Notes under the pieces: model-generated
Database searches by the model: none
The model's input: the letters and a program-made list of their open reading frames with translations, nothing else
What the model was told of the DNA's origin: nothing
Made by a program: the position numbers and the translations under genes
From: Polaromonas sp. A23
Lineage (GTDB): Bacteria; Pseudomonadota; Gammaproteobacteria; Burkholderiales; Burkholderiaceae_C
Assembly (NCBI RefSeq): GCF_002001015.1
Contig: NZ_MUNO01000006.1
Span: 1-64,000 of the forward strand
Direction of reading: 5' to 3'
DNA length: 64,000 nt
Shown here: in pieces, positions 26,856 to 36,382 of the stretch
Layout: the number at the start of each line of letters is the position of its first letter
Numbering within the stretch: the first letter of the stretch is position 1

Positions 26856-28178
26856 TCAACCGGGACGCCCGTCGGCACGCAGGCGCCCGTACCAGTTGCC
26901 CAGACGCACTCCCCACACACCCATGACCCCGGCCCACAACAGGACGGCCGCCAGCAGCAGCCATGCGGCAAAAGCGCTTTGCGCGGCCGCACCAATACGC
27001 AGCAGCGTCGCCGCCTGAAGCAGCCAGAACAGGGTCCATACCAGCCGGTCTGCCACCAGTGCACGCCCGCTGTGACCACAGGACACGCGTGTCACCATGG
27101 CCAGCATCAGCGAGGCCAGGCAGCCCATGGTCAGGGCATGCAGCGCGCCAAGCGGCAGGACGGGGGCGTCCTCCACCAGGCCGAGCAGCTGCGCCACACC
27201 ACCCAGAACAAGCGCCAGGCCGAACCACAGAAAACCGATGTGCAACATGGCAAGCAGCCGGTTCTTCAAGCTTTGCATAAGCCCCCACACCACGGCCAGC
27301 CAGAGGAAAACACCTCCGGCAGCCAGTTCAAAAACACCGCGCACGGCAGTCCAGGCCGTGCCCCCGGCACCCTGCGACTGGCCATCAAACTCCATCCACA
27401 CGGCGGCCACCTCAACAGCAGCGACAGCCAGCATCAGCCGCAACACCCAGAAGGGCCGCCAGACATCGATGAAAGGCAGGGCGCTGGAGGTGAAAAACGG
27501 AATCATGCGGTGCGCCACCGAAACATACACCACCACGACAAAACCCCACAAACCCGTGAGCATGCAGGCCCGTGCCACGACAGGCGCACCCAGCAGCAGG
27601 CTGAGCGCCAGCCCGGCCAGCGCCAGGCAGCCGACCACGCAGGCCACGCCTATGGTGCGTGCATGCACCTGGTCCTCGACCGGGCTGCGCCGGAGCAGAC
27701 CCCAGAACAGGGCCGTCATCCAGCCCAAGCCGGCTGCAGCCATCGCCAGCCCGACCAGGGCTGTCAAGCCATGCAGATGCGCACCGGCCAGCCACAGCAA
27801 CCAGCCTGCCACCTGAAGCAGCAACGGCACCCGCAGCTGCCGGGGGGCAAGTGGCGGCACGCCCAGCCACTTGGGGCCGGCCGTAAAAAGAAAACCGGAA
27901 AAAAAGAGCGGCAAAAAACCAAAGGTCATCACCGTCCCGTGCACCAGCGAAGGCGACAGCGCGTAAGGCAGGCTCAACGCCGGACTGGCACGGTCCAGCT
28001 GCACCAGCGCCCACCACGCGCCGGCACCTACCAGGACCACCATCGCAAGGAAAAAACCCAGCCGGTGCGGCGCCAGCAACAGATGACTGGCGCGCCAACG
28101 GCGGTCTACCCTGGCACGCTCGCTGGCCGACGGCTTGCCCGGACTCACCCGCAGGGCGATGGCCGGGCGCTCACTCAT
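26856..28178 (-). CDS. nnrS: NnrS-family membrane protein
   Basis: A 440-residue polytopic membrane protein with about 12 hydrophobic segments, matching the NnrS family of haem-copper proteins that protect denitrifying and pathogenic bacteria from NO-related stress. Supporting segments are HRLGFFLAMVVLVGAGAWWALVQ, LVHGTVMTFGFLPLFFSGFLFTAGPKWLG (with His that may bind haem), SVAHRMIPFFTSSALPF and LHALTMGCLASLMLAMVTRVSCGHSGR. The start MSERPAIALRV overlaps the nrdJ stop by four bases (ATGA). It is followed by the nitroreductase gene after 10 nt. Confidence 0.92.
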   Translation of the reverse strand: MSERPAIALRVSPGKPSASERARVDRRWRASHLLLAPHRLGFFLAMVVLVGAGAWWALVQLDRASPALSLPYALSPSLVHGTVMTFGFLPLFFSGFLFTAGPKWLGVPPLAPRQLRVPLLLQVAGWLLWLAGAHLHGLTALVGLAMAAAGLGWMTALFWGLLRRSPVEDQVHARTIGVACVVGCLALAGLALSLLLGAPVVARACMLTGLWGFVVVVYVSVAHRMIPFFTSSALPFIDVWRPFWVLRLMLAVAAVEVAAVWMEFDGQSQGAGGTAWTAVRGVFELAAGGVFLWLAVVWGLMQSLKNRLLAMLHIGFLWFGLALVLGGVAQLLGLVEDAPVLPLGALHALTMGCLASLMLAMVTRVSCGHSGRALVADRLVWTLFWLLQAATLLRIGAAAQSAFAAWLLLAAVLLWAGVMGVWGVRLGNWYGRLRADGRPG

Positions 28179-30601
28179 CCACACACGCCCAGATGGCCGC
28201 ACTGGGTGCAATAGTCGCAACCGTCCTTGCGGATCACGGCGTGGGCACCGCATTCACTGCATTTCTTGCCCGCCATCACCGGCGGTGCAAGCGCCATGTC
28301 AATTTGGGGCTCCATCACGGGTGTTGCGCCGGCAGCATGTTGCCTGGCCCGCCGCGCGATGATGTTCTGCACCGCGTAGGCAATGGCAGCCACTTCAGAG
28401 TCGTGCCACAACGGCACGCGCGTGCCGTCGGCCTTCTCGTAGGTTCCCAGCCGCACCGGGCCACGGTCCCAGGCGACCTTGCGCATGTCGCTGAGCGCAC
28501 GCTCCAGAAATCCACCGCGCGCGGCCAGCGAAAGCATGCGCATGCTGGAGGTGATCCACTGCTGCGACTCGCCGCTCTGCCCCACGGGCATGAAAAATTC
28601 GATGGCACGCTCGACCGTGCCTTCCCCCATGGCGGCCGGCACGGGCAAAAAGGACACCACGATATAAAGCGTCTTGCGCCCTTCCTGCGTCCAGTAATCC
28701 ACCTTTTCTGCCATCGCCGACAACGCGCCCTTGGGACGGCTTTCGATCACTGTGCGCATCGGGTCCACGGCAGGCGTTGCCGCCGGCGTGGCTGCGGGAT
28801 CCGCATGGGTTTCGAGCACCGAACCGAGGATGGCGTTGGGCCGGTAGGTGGCCAGGCCCTTGAGCTTGGCGCGCCAGGCCTGCTGGTACAGGCCCTTGAA
28901 ATCTTCGTACGCGTAGTCGGCCGGCACATTGACGGTCTTGGAGATCGCCGTGTCCACAAACGGTTGCACCGCTTCCATCATGCCAATGTGGCTGTCGGCA
29001 GACATCTCAAGCGCCGAAACAAAGTAGCCGGGCAGCTTGTCCACATTCCCGCCGAGCTCGCGGTACAGCCGCCACGCATGGTCTTCGACCGCGTATTCGG
29101 TGGTGCTGCCGTCGGACTCGCGCTTCTTGCGCCGGTACATCCAGGAGAACGGTGGCTCGATGCCGTTGGATGCATTGTCGGCAAACGCCAGACTGACAGT
29201 GCCAGTGGGTGCAATCGACAGCAGGTGACTGTTGCGGATGCCGTTCGCACGGATGGATTGCTGCAATGCGGCTGGCAACCGGCTGGCAAAGGTGCCTGCC
29301 GCGAGGTAGCCATCGGCATCGAACTTCGGAAACGCGCCTTTTTCCTTTGCCAGCGCCACGGATGCGGCGTAGGCTGTATCGCGCATGCTCACAGCAATGC
29401 GCGCCGCCATCTCGCGGCCTTCGGGTGCGTCGTAGCGCAGGCACAGCATGGCCAGTGCATTGCCCAGGCCGGTGAAACCGACACCGATGCGGCGCTTGGC
29501 GGCGGCCTCGGCCTGCTGCTGCGGCAAGGGCCAGAAGGTCACGTCCAGCACGTTGTCGAGTGCGCGCACCTGGGTGGTCACTGATTTGGTGAAAGCCTCG
29601 AAATCGAAATCAGGCACACCATTGAAGCCGAAGGGGTAGCGCACAAAACGCGTGAGAATGATGGGGCCGAGGTCGCAGCAGCCGTAAGGCGGAAGCGGCT
29701 GTTCGCCGCAAGGATTGGTCGCCGCAATCTCTTCACAATAACGCAGGTTGTTGTCCTGGTTGATGTGGTCCAGGAACAAAATGCCGGGCTCGGCGAAGTC
29801 GTAGGCCGAGCGCATGACGGTGTCCCACAACTCGCGCGCCGCGACGGTCTGATAGACCCACAAGCCATCGGCACGCTGAAACGCGCCCTGCTCCATCAAC
29901 GGGGCACCGGGCTTGGCCTTGTGCACCAGTTCCCAGGGCTGGTCTTCGGCCAGCGCCTGCATGAACGCGTCCGGCATGCCAACCGAGACGTTGAAGTTGT
30001 TCCAGCGCCCGGGCGTGCGCTTGGCGGTGATGAATTCGTGCACGTCCGGGTGGTCGATGCGCAGCACGCCCATCTGCGCGCCGCGCCGCGAACCCGCGCT
30101 TTCCACGGTGGAGCAGGACTGGTCAAAGACGTTGATGTAGCTGCAGGGCCCAGAGGCCATGGACGCGGTGCCCTTGACCTCGGCGCCGCGTGGTCGAATG
30201 CGTGAAAAATCGTAACCCACGCCGCCACCGCGCCGCATGGTTTCGGCCGCTTCGCGCAAGGCCTCGTAAATGCCGGGATAACCGCCGTCATCCATGCCTT
30301 GGATGCAGTCGCCAACGGGCTGCACAAAGCAGTTGATCAGGGTGGCCTGGATGGTCGTGCCGGCCGCGCTCATGATGCGGCCAGCGCCTATGGCGCCGGT
30401 GTGCAGGTTCTCAAGGAACAGTGCCTCGTACCTGGCGCGTTCCGCTTCCGTCTCGACCGAGGCCAGGGCCCGGGCCACGCGCCGATACAGGTCTTCCACA
30501 CCGGTCTCGCCGGGTTTGAGGTATTTTTCCTTCAGCACGTCGTGGCTGATGGGCTGGGTGGCCGTCAGATCCTGAGGCCGGCCAAACTGATCGCGTTTCA
30601 T
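28175..30601 (-). CDS. nrdJ: Adenosylcobalamin-dependent (class II) ribonucleotide reductase
   Basis: An 808-residue class II ribonucleoside-diphosphate reductase, which uses B12 instead of a di-iron tyrosyl or glycyl radical and therefore works with or without oxygen. Seen in sequence: NCFVQPVGD and RRGGGVGYDFSRIRPRGA in the N-terminal third, NPCGEQPLPPYGCCDLGPI near residue 295 (catalytic Cys and Glu), MYRRKKRESDG, and a C-terminal Cys-rich tail of the form CSECGAH...CDYCTQCGHLGVCG that resembles a zinc ribbon and can re-reduce the active site. Its ATG overlaps the nitronate monooxygenase stop, and its stop overlaps the nnrS start. Embedding in the nitrate set fits dNTP supply during anaerobic growth. 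Confidence 0.95.
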   Translation of the reverse strand: MKRDQFGRPQDLTATQPISHDVLKEKYLKPGETGVEDLYRRVARALASVETEAERARYEALFLENLHTGAIGAGRIMSAAGTTIQATLINCFVQPVGDCIQGMDDGGYPGIYEALREAAETMRRGGGVGYDFSRIRPRGAEVKGTASMASGPCSYINVFDQSCSTVESAGSRRGAQMGVLRIDHPDVHEFITAKRTPGRWNNFNVSVGMPDAFMQALAEDQPWELVHKAKPGAPLMEQGAFQRADGLWVYQTVAARELWDTVMRSAYDFAEPGILFLDHINQDNNLRYCEEIAATNPCGEQPLPPYGCCDLGPIILTRFVRYPFGFNGVPDFDFEAFTKSVTTQVRALDNVLDVTFWPLPQQQAEAAAKRRIGVGFTGLGNALAMLCLRYDAPEGREMAARIAVSMRDTAYAASVALAKEKGAFPKFDADGYLAAGTFASRLPAALQQSIRANGIRNSHLLSIAPTGTVSLAFADNASNGIEPPFSWMYRRKKRESDGSTTEYAVEDHAWRLYRELGGNVDKLPGYFVSALEMSADSHIGMMEAVQPFVDTAISKTVNVPADYAYEDFKGLYQQAWRAKLKGLATYRPNAILGSVLETHADPAATPAATPAVDPMRTVIESRPKGALSAMAEKVDYWTQEGRKTLYIVVSFLPVPAAMGEGTVERAIEFFMPVGQSGESQQWITSSMRMLSLAARGGFLERALSDMRKVAWDRGPVRLGTYEKADGTRVPLWHDSEVAAIAYAVQNIIARRARQHAAGATPVMEPQIDMALAPPVMAGKKCSECGAHAVIRKDGCDYCTQCGHLGVCG

Positions 30602-31866
30602 GCTTGTGCTCCTGCAATGGAAGCTGCCGGCCGAATTCCGCCAAGCAGCCATTGCAACAATTCTTGCACCGAACGGATCTGGTCGCCAAACGGCAGGCGG
30701 GCGGCACCACGGAAGAAAAGGCCTTTACGCGCATTGCCATCAAAAGCATGGCCGAGCTGCTGGTCGATGCAGAACTGGCCCATGCTGGCCACGCCATCGC
30801 GCAGGCCACAATGGGCGAGGCAGTCAAACGACATGTTGCATTTGCCCTTGACATGGGCCGCCGCCTGGAGCTTGGGTTCGAGCCGGATGTATTTGTCCAG
30901 CCAGGGGGTACGCACTGCGCGCGCCGGCAGCCCGGCCACGCTGATGAACTCCACCATGTCTTCCGGCTTCGCCTCAGCCAGTACTTTCTTGAATGCGGGA
31001 TCGGCATCACACTCCTGGGTCACGGCAAACGCGGTGCCAAGCTGCACCGCCGACGCACCCAGGGCCTGCAGGCGCAGGATGTCGTCCCTGCAATTGATGC
31101 CGCCGGCGGCAATCAACGGAATTTCGCGTTCGATGCCGGCTGTCTTGAAGAACTCCAGCACTTGGGGAATAACCACATCGAAGTCAAAACGCGTGTCATG
31201 CAGGTCTGCAACTTTGGCTGCACCCAGATGGCCGCCGGCAAGGCCGGGATGCTCGATCACGATGGCATCGGGCAAACGGCCTTTTTTTTGCCACTTGCGC
31301 ACCAGCAATTGCACACCGCGCGCGTCCGACAGGATGGGGATTAACACAGCATTGGGATAGTCCCGCGCCAGCTCCGGTAAATCGAGCGGCAAACCGGCGC
31401 CGACCACCAGCGCATCGGCACCACTGCTCAGCGCCTGACGCACATAGTCCTCGTAGGCACTGAGGGCCTTCATCACATTCACGGCGATCAGGCCGCGGCC
31501 TTGCGCACGCTGGCGTGCCCGACGTATTTCGCGGTCCAGCGCCTCCAGATTGGCGGCATCGATCAATGCGCGGGCATCGGGCTCCTTGTCCAGGTGGCCG
31601 GTTCTGGCCATCAGGTCGGGATGCAGGCGCCGCAGGTCCACGGACGACAAGGTGCCCACGCCACCCAAACGTGCCACTGCCCCGGCCAGACCGCCCGCGG
31701 ATACACATACACCCATACCGCCCTGCACCACCGGAATCAACTCCTTGCCCGCCAGCCGCCACGGCCGAAGGCCCGAATCACGGGCAAGTGTTTGCAGTGC
31801 TGCCGCGGCGACTGCCGGGTCGGCGCCCACCCCGGCGGCCAGGTCAGTTGCTAATGATTTGTCCAT
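30598..31866 (-). CDS. Nitronate monooxygenase / 2-nitropropane dioxygenase family protein
   Basis: A 422-residue FMN-binding TIM-barrel protein of the NPD family. Motifs include IPVVQGGMGVCVSAGGLAGAVARLGGVGTLSS at the N-terminus, ALSSGADALVVGAGLPLDLPEL, VIEHPGLAGGHLGA, IPLIAAGGINCRDDILRLQALGASAVQLGTAF (phosphate-binding) and GLPARAVRTPWL. A C-terminal extension with cysteines (KGKCNMSFDCLAHCGLRDG) is seen, as in a subset of the family sometimes found beside denitrification genes. The start MDKSLATDL overlaps the carbonic anhydrase gene by 23 nt. Substrate is not known; nitroalkane oxidation is the family activity. Confidence 0.88.
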   Translation of the reverse strand: MDKSLATDLAAGVGADPAVAAAALQTLARDSGLRPWRLAGKELIPVVQGGMGVCVSAGGLAGAVARLGGVGTLSSVDLRRLHPDLMARTGHLDKEPDARALIDAANLEALDREIRRARQRAQGRGLIAVNVMKALSAYEDYVRQALSSGADALVVGAGLPLDLPELARDYPNAVLIPILSDARGVQLLVRKWQKKGRLPDAIVIEHPGLAGGHLGAAKVADLHDTRFDFDVVIPQVLEFFKTAGIEREIPLIAAGGINCRDDILRLQALGASAVQLGTAFAVTQECDADPAFKKVLAEAKPEDMVEFISVAGLPARAVRTPWLDKYIRLEPKLQAAAHVKGKCNMSFDCLAHCGLRDGVASMGQFCIDQQLGHAFDGNARKGLFFRGAARLPFGDQIRSVQELLQWLLGGIRPAASIAGAQA

Positions 31867-32536
31867 CGTGCTCCACATAAGGTTGGTACGGGCCAGTGCC
31901 GCTGTTGGAGGCTATCGCAGCGGGCACAAAACTTCCTTGCCGTACATCAAAGATGTGGATTTCACCGTCTTCAATCACGTAATGCCAGCCATGCAGGGTC
32001 AAGGTGCCCTTCTCGACTTCACGCCGGACCATCGGGTAGGCCATCAGGCGCTCGAGTTGCAGCACCACGATGCGTTGTTCGGTGCGGCGAAGAGCCTCGG
32101 GGCTGGCCTGGACCGGTAACAAGGCTTCGCTGGCCAACTTGAGCCAGGCCTGCAGGGCTACTGCTTCCTCGGGAACGCCTTCGTACGCCGCGCGGATGGC
32201 GCCGCAGTGGCTGTGGCCGCAGACGATGATGCGCTCCACATGCAGGCTGAGCACCGCGAACTCGATCGCTGCCATGGTGCCATGCAGCCCGTGCGATCCG
32301 TCATAGGGCGGGATAAAGGCGCCCACGTTGCGCACGATGAAAAGCTCGCCGGGGCCGGCACCCGTCAGCAGGTAGGGCACCACGCGCGAGTCAGAACAGC
32401 CAATGAACAGTGTCTTGGGGTGTTGCCCCTGCGCCACCAGGTCCTGAAAGCGCTGCTGGTGCAGCGGAAAGTAGTCGGAGTGAAAACGCCGCAAACGCAG
32501 CAGCAACTCGTCTGCGGGGGCGACGTTTTCGGTCAT
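31844..32536 (-). CDS. Beta-class carbonic anhydrase
   Basis: A 230-residue zinc enzyme that interconverts CO2 and bicarbonate. The zinc ligands and catalytic dyad are visible: Cys 47, Asp 49 and Arg 51 in CSDSR, and His 108 and Cys 111 in CGHSHCGAI. Length and order match the beta class. It overlaps the preceding isomerase gene by four bases and the following nitronate monooxygenase gene by 23 nt. Within a nitrate-respiration transcript it may buffer pH or supply bicarbonate; that role is inference. Confidence 0.94.
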   Translation of the reverse strand: MTENVAPADELLLRLRRFHSDYFPLHQQRFQDLVAQGQHPKTLFIGCSDSRVVPYLLTGAGPGELFIVRNVGAFIPPYDGSHGLHGTMAAIEFAVLSLHVERIIVCGHSHCGAIRAAYEGVPEEAVALQAWLKLASEALLPVQASPEALRRTEQRIVVLQLERLMAYPMVRREVEKGTLTLHGWHYVIEDGEIHIFDVRQGSFVPAAIASNSGTGPYQPYVEHDGQIISN

Positions 32537-33393
32537 TGCACCAGAGGCGAATCCGCTCCCTCGAGGGCGATACCTTCTATCTCCGCCTCCCCCACCAGCA
32601 GGCTCATGTACTGGTGCAGGGCCCTGGCACGCGACTGCATGGTCAACAGGGCCGCGATGCGTTCGCGTACCTCTTCGTACGCAGGCTGGGTACCACTGCG
32701 GCGCTCCAGCACGTCGATGATGTGAAAACCGAAGCGTGTGTGGAACAGGCGCGGATGCACGCCGGTGCCGGTTTGCGCATGCTGCAGGTGAAACAGTTCC
32801 GTTGCCAGTTCGGGTGCACAGTCGTCCGGCGTTATCCAGCCGAGGTCGCCGCCCTGCGCGCTGCTCGGGCAGTTGGACAACTCGGCGGCCAGCTGCGCAA
32901 AACGCCCCGGGGCCACCCCTTTGTGAGAAAGCTCCAGCAAGGCGCGTTCGGCATGCACTGTGAGCGCCTGGACGTTGACGCCGGGCGTGACCGCAAACAG
33001 GATATGGCGCACATGCAGCGCCTGCCCCACCAGAAACTGTGCCTTGTGTGCTTCGTAATAACGCCGGCCCTCATCTTCTGTGGGCTGGGGAGTAATCACT
33101 TCCTGATCCACCATGGCTTCGATGATTTCACGTTCGGTCTGTCCCAGCTCCGGAGTGGTCAAGCCGGTGTGACGCGTCAGCAGGCCTTGCGACACCGCCT
33201 GCTGGCGCAGCAGCTCGGTGTAGGCCAGCTCGCGCAGCGAGGCCGTGTCTGGCCGCTGCCCGGGTGCATGCAGGGCGATGCCGTTGACAAAGACTTCCTG
33301 CACGGCAGGCTGGGCCGCGGCAGAAGCGCACTGGCAGGAGCCGCTGCCGCAGCCCTGGGCGGCGGCGGGTGAAGAAAGCGTCTGTGTGGTCAT
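32533..33393 (-). CDS. Parvulin-type peptidyl-prolyl isomerase (nar-linked)
   Basis: A 286-residue protein with a parvulin rotamase domain at about residues 125-230 (HVRHILFAVTPG, SNCPSSAQGGDLGWITPDDCAPELATELFHL, FHTRFGFHIIDVLERR). The N-terminus has no signal peptide but carries the short Cys cluster QGCGSGSCQC near residues 14-23. It lies 27 nt after narI and overlaps the carbonic anhydrase gene by four bases. Parvulin genes are often found directly after narGHJI in betaproteobacteria, and help in NarGHI folding or maturation is plausible. The N-terminal cysteines could bind metal, which is inference. Confidence 0.88.
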   Translation of the reverse strand: MTTQTLSSPAAAQGCGSGSCQCASAAAQPAVQEVFVNGIALHAPGQRPDTASLRELAYTELLRQQAVSQGLLTRHTGLTTPELGQTEREIIEAMVDQEVITPQPTEDEGRRYYEAHKAQFLVGQALHVRHILFAVTPGVNVQALTVHAERALLELSHKGVAPGRFAQLAAELSNCPSSAQGGDLGWITPDDCAPELATELFHLQHAQTGTGVHPRLFHTRFGFHIIDVLERRSGTQPAYEEVRERIAALLTMQSRARALHQYMSLLVGEAEIEGIALEGADSPLVQ

Positions 33394-33420
33394 GGAGGGT
33401 CCCTGGTTCAGTGTGAGGGG

Positions 33421-34143
33421 TCAAGGAGCGCCGGGCGACTTGGCCCGGGGAACGCCAAGGCGGCGGCTGCGCACCATCTGATAGGGGCGGAACAGGTAGG
33501 CGACCACTCCGAAGCCGCTCCACACATGAACCAGGCGGCTGAAGGGGAACAGCAGGAAAATGGTCATCCCGAACACGATGTGGAAACGGTAGGGCCAGGG
33601 CAGGACAGCCAGCGCCGCGGAGTCCACCTCGCGCAGGGTAAGAATGCGCTGCGCCCATTCGGCCAGGATCAACATCACGCTGCCATCCGCATGTCCCCAT
33701 GAATACGGCAGGGTGATCAGGCCCACCACCAGCTGCACCCACAGGATCAACAGAATCGCCAGATCGGTTTTGTGGCTGGTGTAACGAATGCGCGGGTCAA
33801 ACATGCGACGGTAGATCAGCATCGACAAGCCGATGAAACAGATGAAACCGGCAACGCCCCCCGCGTAGATCGCCATGCGCTGCTTGGTCGCAGCGTCCAT
33901 GAAAAAGCCATAGACCGCATGCGGCGTCAACAGGCCGACCAGGTGGCCAAAAAACAGAAACAGAATGCCCACGTGGAACAGATTGCTTCCCCATCGCAGC
34001 AGGCCGGTGCGCAGCAGCTGCGAAGAGTCGCTTTTCCAGGTGTACTGGTCGCGGTCGAAGCGAATCAGGCTGCCCAGCAGGAACACGGTCAGGCAGATGT
34101 AGGGATAGACCCCAAAAAGGAATCCGTGAAGTCCGAGGCTCAT
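33421..34143 (-). CDS. narI: Respiratory nitrate reductase, gamma (cytochrome b) subunit
   Basis: The membrane anchor of NarGHI, which takes electrons from quinol through two b haems to NarH. The 240-residue protein has five hydrophobic segments, starting YPYICLTVFLLGSLIRFDRDQYTWKSDSSQLL, followed by NLFHVGILFLFFGHLVGLLTPH (haem His pair) and PYRFHIVFGMTIFLLFPFSRLVHVWS (second haem His pair). The ATG overlaps the narJ stop by four bases. Length and order match the E. coli protein (225 aa). Confidence 0.96.
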   Translation of the reverse strand: MSLGLHGFLFGVYPYICLTVFLLGSLIRFDRDQYTWKSDSSQLLRTGLLRWGSNLFHVGILFLFFGHLVGLLTPHAVYGFFMDAATKQRMAIYAGGVAGFICFIGLSMLIYRRMFDPRIRYTSHKTDLAILLILWVQLVVGLITLPYSWGHADGSVMLILAEWAQRILTLREVDSAALAVLPWPYRFHIVFGMTIFLLFPFSRLVHVWSGFGVVAYLFRPYQMVRSRRLGVPRAKSPGAP

Positions 34144-34847
34144 GCTTGCACTCCTTGGGTGGGGCGTGCCTTGCGTACGTGCGGCACGATATGGATAGGC
34201 TGCGGCTGGTCTGGCCGGGCCTGGCCCCTGGACGAGCAGCCATCAAAGACGACCGGTTCTTCCCAGACCGCGTCGATAGGTTCTTCCGCCGCGATCTGCA
34301 CCGGTTGGGCCTTTTCGCCGGCCAGTTCCAGCAAGGCCCCCAGCACGGAGGCGTAGGCACTTTCGCGCTGCTGCAGCGCTGCGAAAATCGCATTGAAGAT
34401 ATGCGCCATCTCGGCCAGAAACTCGCGCGCCTCGCGCGGCGGCTGGGTCGAGGTGAATTCGAGCACCACCGGCAGGAAATCCGGCATCTCGCCTTCGGCC
34501 AGATACATGCCAGCCTTCTCATAGGTCTGCGCCAGGTCAATCATGGCCGGTCCGCGATCGCGCGAGTCGCCATGTACGTGTTCAAACAAGTGCAGCGATG
34601 TGGCGCGGCCCCGGTCGAACAACTCGACATACGCCGCCTCGGTCTCGAGCGCCGGCGCAAGGGCGAGCGCTTCGATCAAGGCGTCCAGCTCGGCCAGTCG
34701 CAACGGCTCCAGGGCACGCTCTTCGTGCAGCGCCTCGCGCAGCGCGCCCAGATGGCTGCGCAGTTCGGCATCAGGATAAGCAAGCAGCCGGGCCAGCACG
34801 CGCAGGCTCTTCGACGCCACGACGGGGGTGTTGCTGAAAAGTGCCAT
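34140..34847 (-). CDS. narJ: Nitrate reductase molybdenum cofactor assembly chaperone
   Basis: A 235-residue all-helical TorD/NarJ-family chaperone that binds apo-NarG and assists cofactor insertion; it is not part of the final enzyme. Recognisable segments are SLRVLARLLAYPDAELRSHL, YVELFDRGRATSLHLFEHVHGDSRDRGPAMIDL and YLAEGEMPDFLPVVLEF. The start MALFSNTPVV lies two nucleotides after the narH stop, and the stop overlaps narI. A C-terminal tail of about 60 residues is rich in Pro, Gln and Arg and poorly conserved. Confidence 0.95.
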   Translation of the reverse strand: MALFSNTPVVASKSLRVLARLLAYPDAELRSHLGALREALHEERALEPLRLAELDALIEALALAPALETEAAYVELFDRGRATSLHLFEHVHGDSRDRGPAMIDLAQTYEKAGMYLAEGEMPDFLPVVLEFTSTQPPREAREFLAEMAHIFNAIFAALQQRESAYASVLGALLELAGEKAQPVQIAAEEPIDAVWEEPVVFDGCSSRGQARPDQPQPIHIVPHVRKARPTQGVQA

Positions 34848-34849
34848 GG

Positions 34850-36382
34850 TCAAACCTCCACCTTGATGGGAATAGTGCGTTTCTTGTTGCCGCCGAACAG
34901 GCTGACATCGCTGGCGCCGTCGGAGCAACCGTTGCCGAAGGTGAAGCCGCAGCCGCCGCGCATGTCGAATGCGTTTTCGGCGTATTCGCGGTGGGAGCTC
35001 GGAATCACGAAGCGGTCTTCGTAGTTGGCGATGGCCATGATGTGGTACATCTCCTCGACCTCGGCCACGGTCAGGCCGGCCTGCTCCAGCACCGCCAGGT
35101 TCTGCACCTGGTCCACATGTTTGCTGCGCTGGTAGGACCGCATCGCCAGCATGCGCTGCAGTGAACGGATCACCGGTGCCGTGTCACCGGCGGTCAGCAG
35201 GTTGGCCAGGTACTGCACGGGAATGCGCATCTGCGCGATGTCGGGCAGCTCGCCGTTCACGCCAATATGGCCGGCGTTGGCTGCCGAGGTGATCGGTGAC
35301 AGCGGCGGCACGTACCAGACCATGGGCAGCGTGCGGTACTCGGGGTGCAGCGGCAGCGCCACCTTCCACTCCACCGCCATCTTGTAGACCGGGCTGCGGC
35401 GGGCGCCTTCCAGCCAGGCTTCGGGGATGCCGTCCTTGCGCGCCTGTTCAATCACTTTCGGATCGTTCGGGTCCAGGAAGATGTCGAGCTGGGCCTGGTA
35501 CAGGTCCTTGTCGTCTTCCACGCTGGCCGCTTCCTGGATGCGGTCGGCGTCGTACAGCACCACACCTAGGTAGCGGATGCGGCCCACACAGGTTTCGCTG
35601 CAGACGGTCGGCTGGCCGGCTTCGATCCGCGGGTAGCAGAAGGTGCATTTCTCGGCCTTGCCGCTCTTCCAGTTGTAGTAGATTTTCTTGTACGGGCAGC
35701 CCGAGACACACATGCGCCAGCCGCGGCACTTGTCCTGGTCGATCAGCACGATGCCGTCTTCCTCGCGCTTGTAGATCGAGCCTGAAGGACAGGACGCCAC
35801 ACAGGCCGGGTTCAGGCAGTGCTCGCACAGGCGCGGCAAATACATCATGAAGGTGTTTTCGAACTGCCCGACCATGTCTTTCTGGACCTGGTCGAAGTTC
35901 GCCAGGTTGGCGTCCTTGCTGCGCTTGGAAAATTCGCCGCCGAGGATCTCTTCCCAGTTCGGCCCCCACTCGATTTTTTCCATGCGCTTGCCGGTGATCA
36001 GACTGCGAGGCCGCGCCGTTGGCGCGGCTTTCATTTCTGGCGCCGACTGCAGATGGTCGTAGTCAAAAGTGAAGGGCTCGTAGTAGTCATCGATCTGCGG
36101 CATGTTCGGGTTGGAGAAGATGCGCATCAGCAGCTTCCACTTGCCGCCCTGGCGCGGCTCAATGGAACCATCGGCCTTGCGCACCCAGCCACCGTTCCAC
36201 TTGTCCTGGTTTTCCCACTCCTTGGGGTAACCGATGCCGGGCTTGGTTTCGACGTTGTTGAACCAGGCGTATTCCATCCCTGGCCGGCTGGTCCAGACGT
36301 TTTTGCAGGTTACCGAACAGGTGTGGCAGCCGATGCACTTGTCCAGGTTCAGCACCATGCCGATTTGTGCGCGTACTTTCAT
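34850..36382 (-). CDS. narH: Respiratory nitrate reductase, beta (iron-sulfur) subunit
   Basis: NarH carries electrons from NarI to NarG through four iron-sulfur clusters. The 510-residue protein shows all the cysteine groups: CIGCHTCSVTCKNVW near residue 19, CEHCLNPACVASCPSG near residue 185, CRGWRMCVSGCPYKK (where a Trp replaces one cysteine, as expected for the [3Fe-4S] cluster), and CTFCYPRIEAGQPTVCSETCVGRIRYLG. Length agrees with E. coli NarH (512 aa). It overlaps narG by four bases and precedes narJ by two. Confidence 0.97.
   Translation of the reverse strand: MKVRAQIGMVLNLDKCIGCHTCSVTCKNVWTSRPGMEYAWFNNVETKPGIGYPKEWENQDKWNGGWVRKADGSIEPRQGGKWKLLMRIFSNPNMPQIDDYYEPFTFDYDHLQSAPEMKAAPTARPRSLITGKRMEKIEWGPNWEEILGGEFSKRSKDANLANFDQVQKDMVGQFENTFMMYLPRLCEHCLNPACVASCPSGSIYKREEDGIVLIDQDKCRGWRMCVSGCPYKKIYYNWKSGKAEKCTFCYPRIEAGQPTVCSETCVGRIRYLGVVLYDADRIQEAASVEDDKDLYQAQLDIFLDPNDPKVIEQARKDGIPEAWLEGARRSPVYKMAVEWKVALPLHPEYRTLPMVWYVPPLSPITSAANAGHIGVNGELPDIAQMRIPVQYLANLLTAGDTAPVIRSLQRMLAMRSYQRSKHVDQVQNLAVLEQAGLTVAEVEEMYHIMAIANYEDRFVIPSSHREYAENAFDMRGGCGFTFGNGCSDGASDVSLFGGNKKRTIPIKVEV

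Noticed and set aside
26979-28214. A 411-codon open frame on the plus strand
   Set aside because: It is exactly antisense to nnrS, rich in Gln, His, Arg and Pro, as expected from high GC codon bias read backwards, and matches no family.
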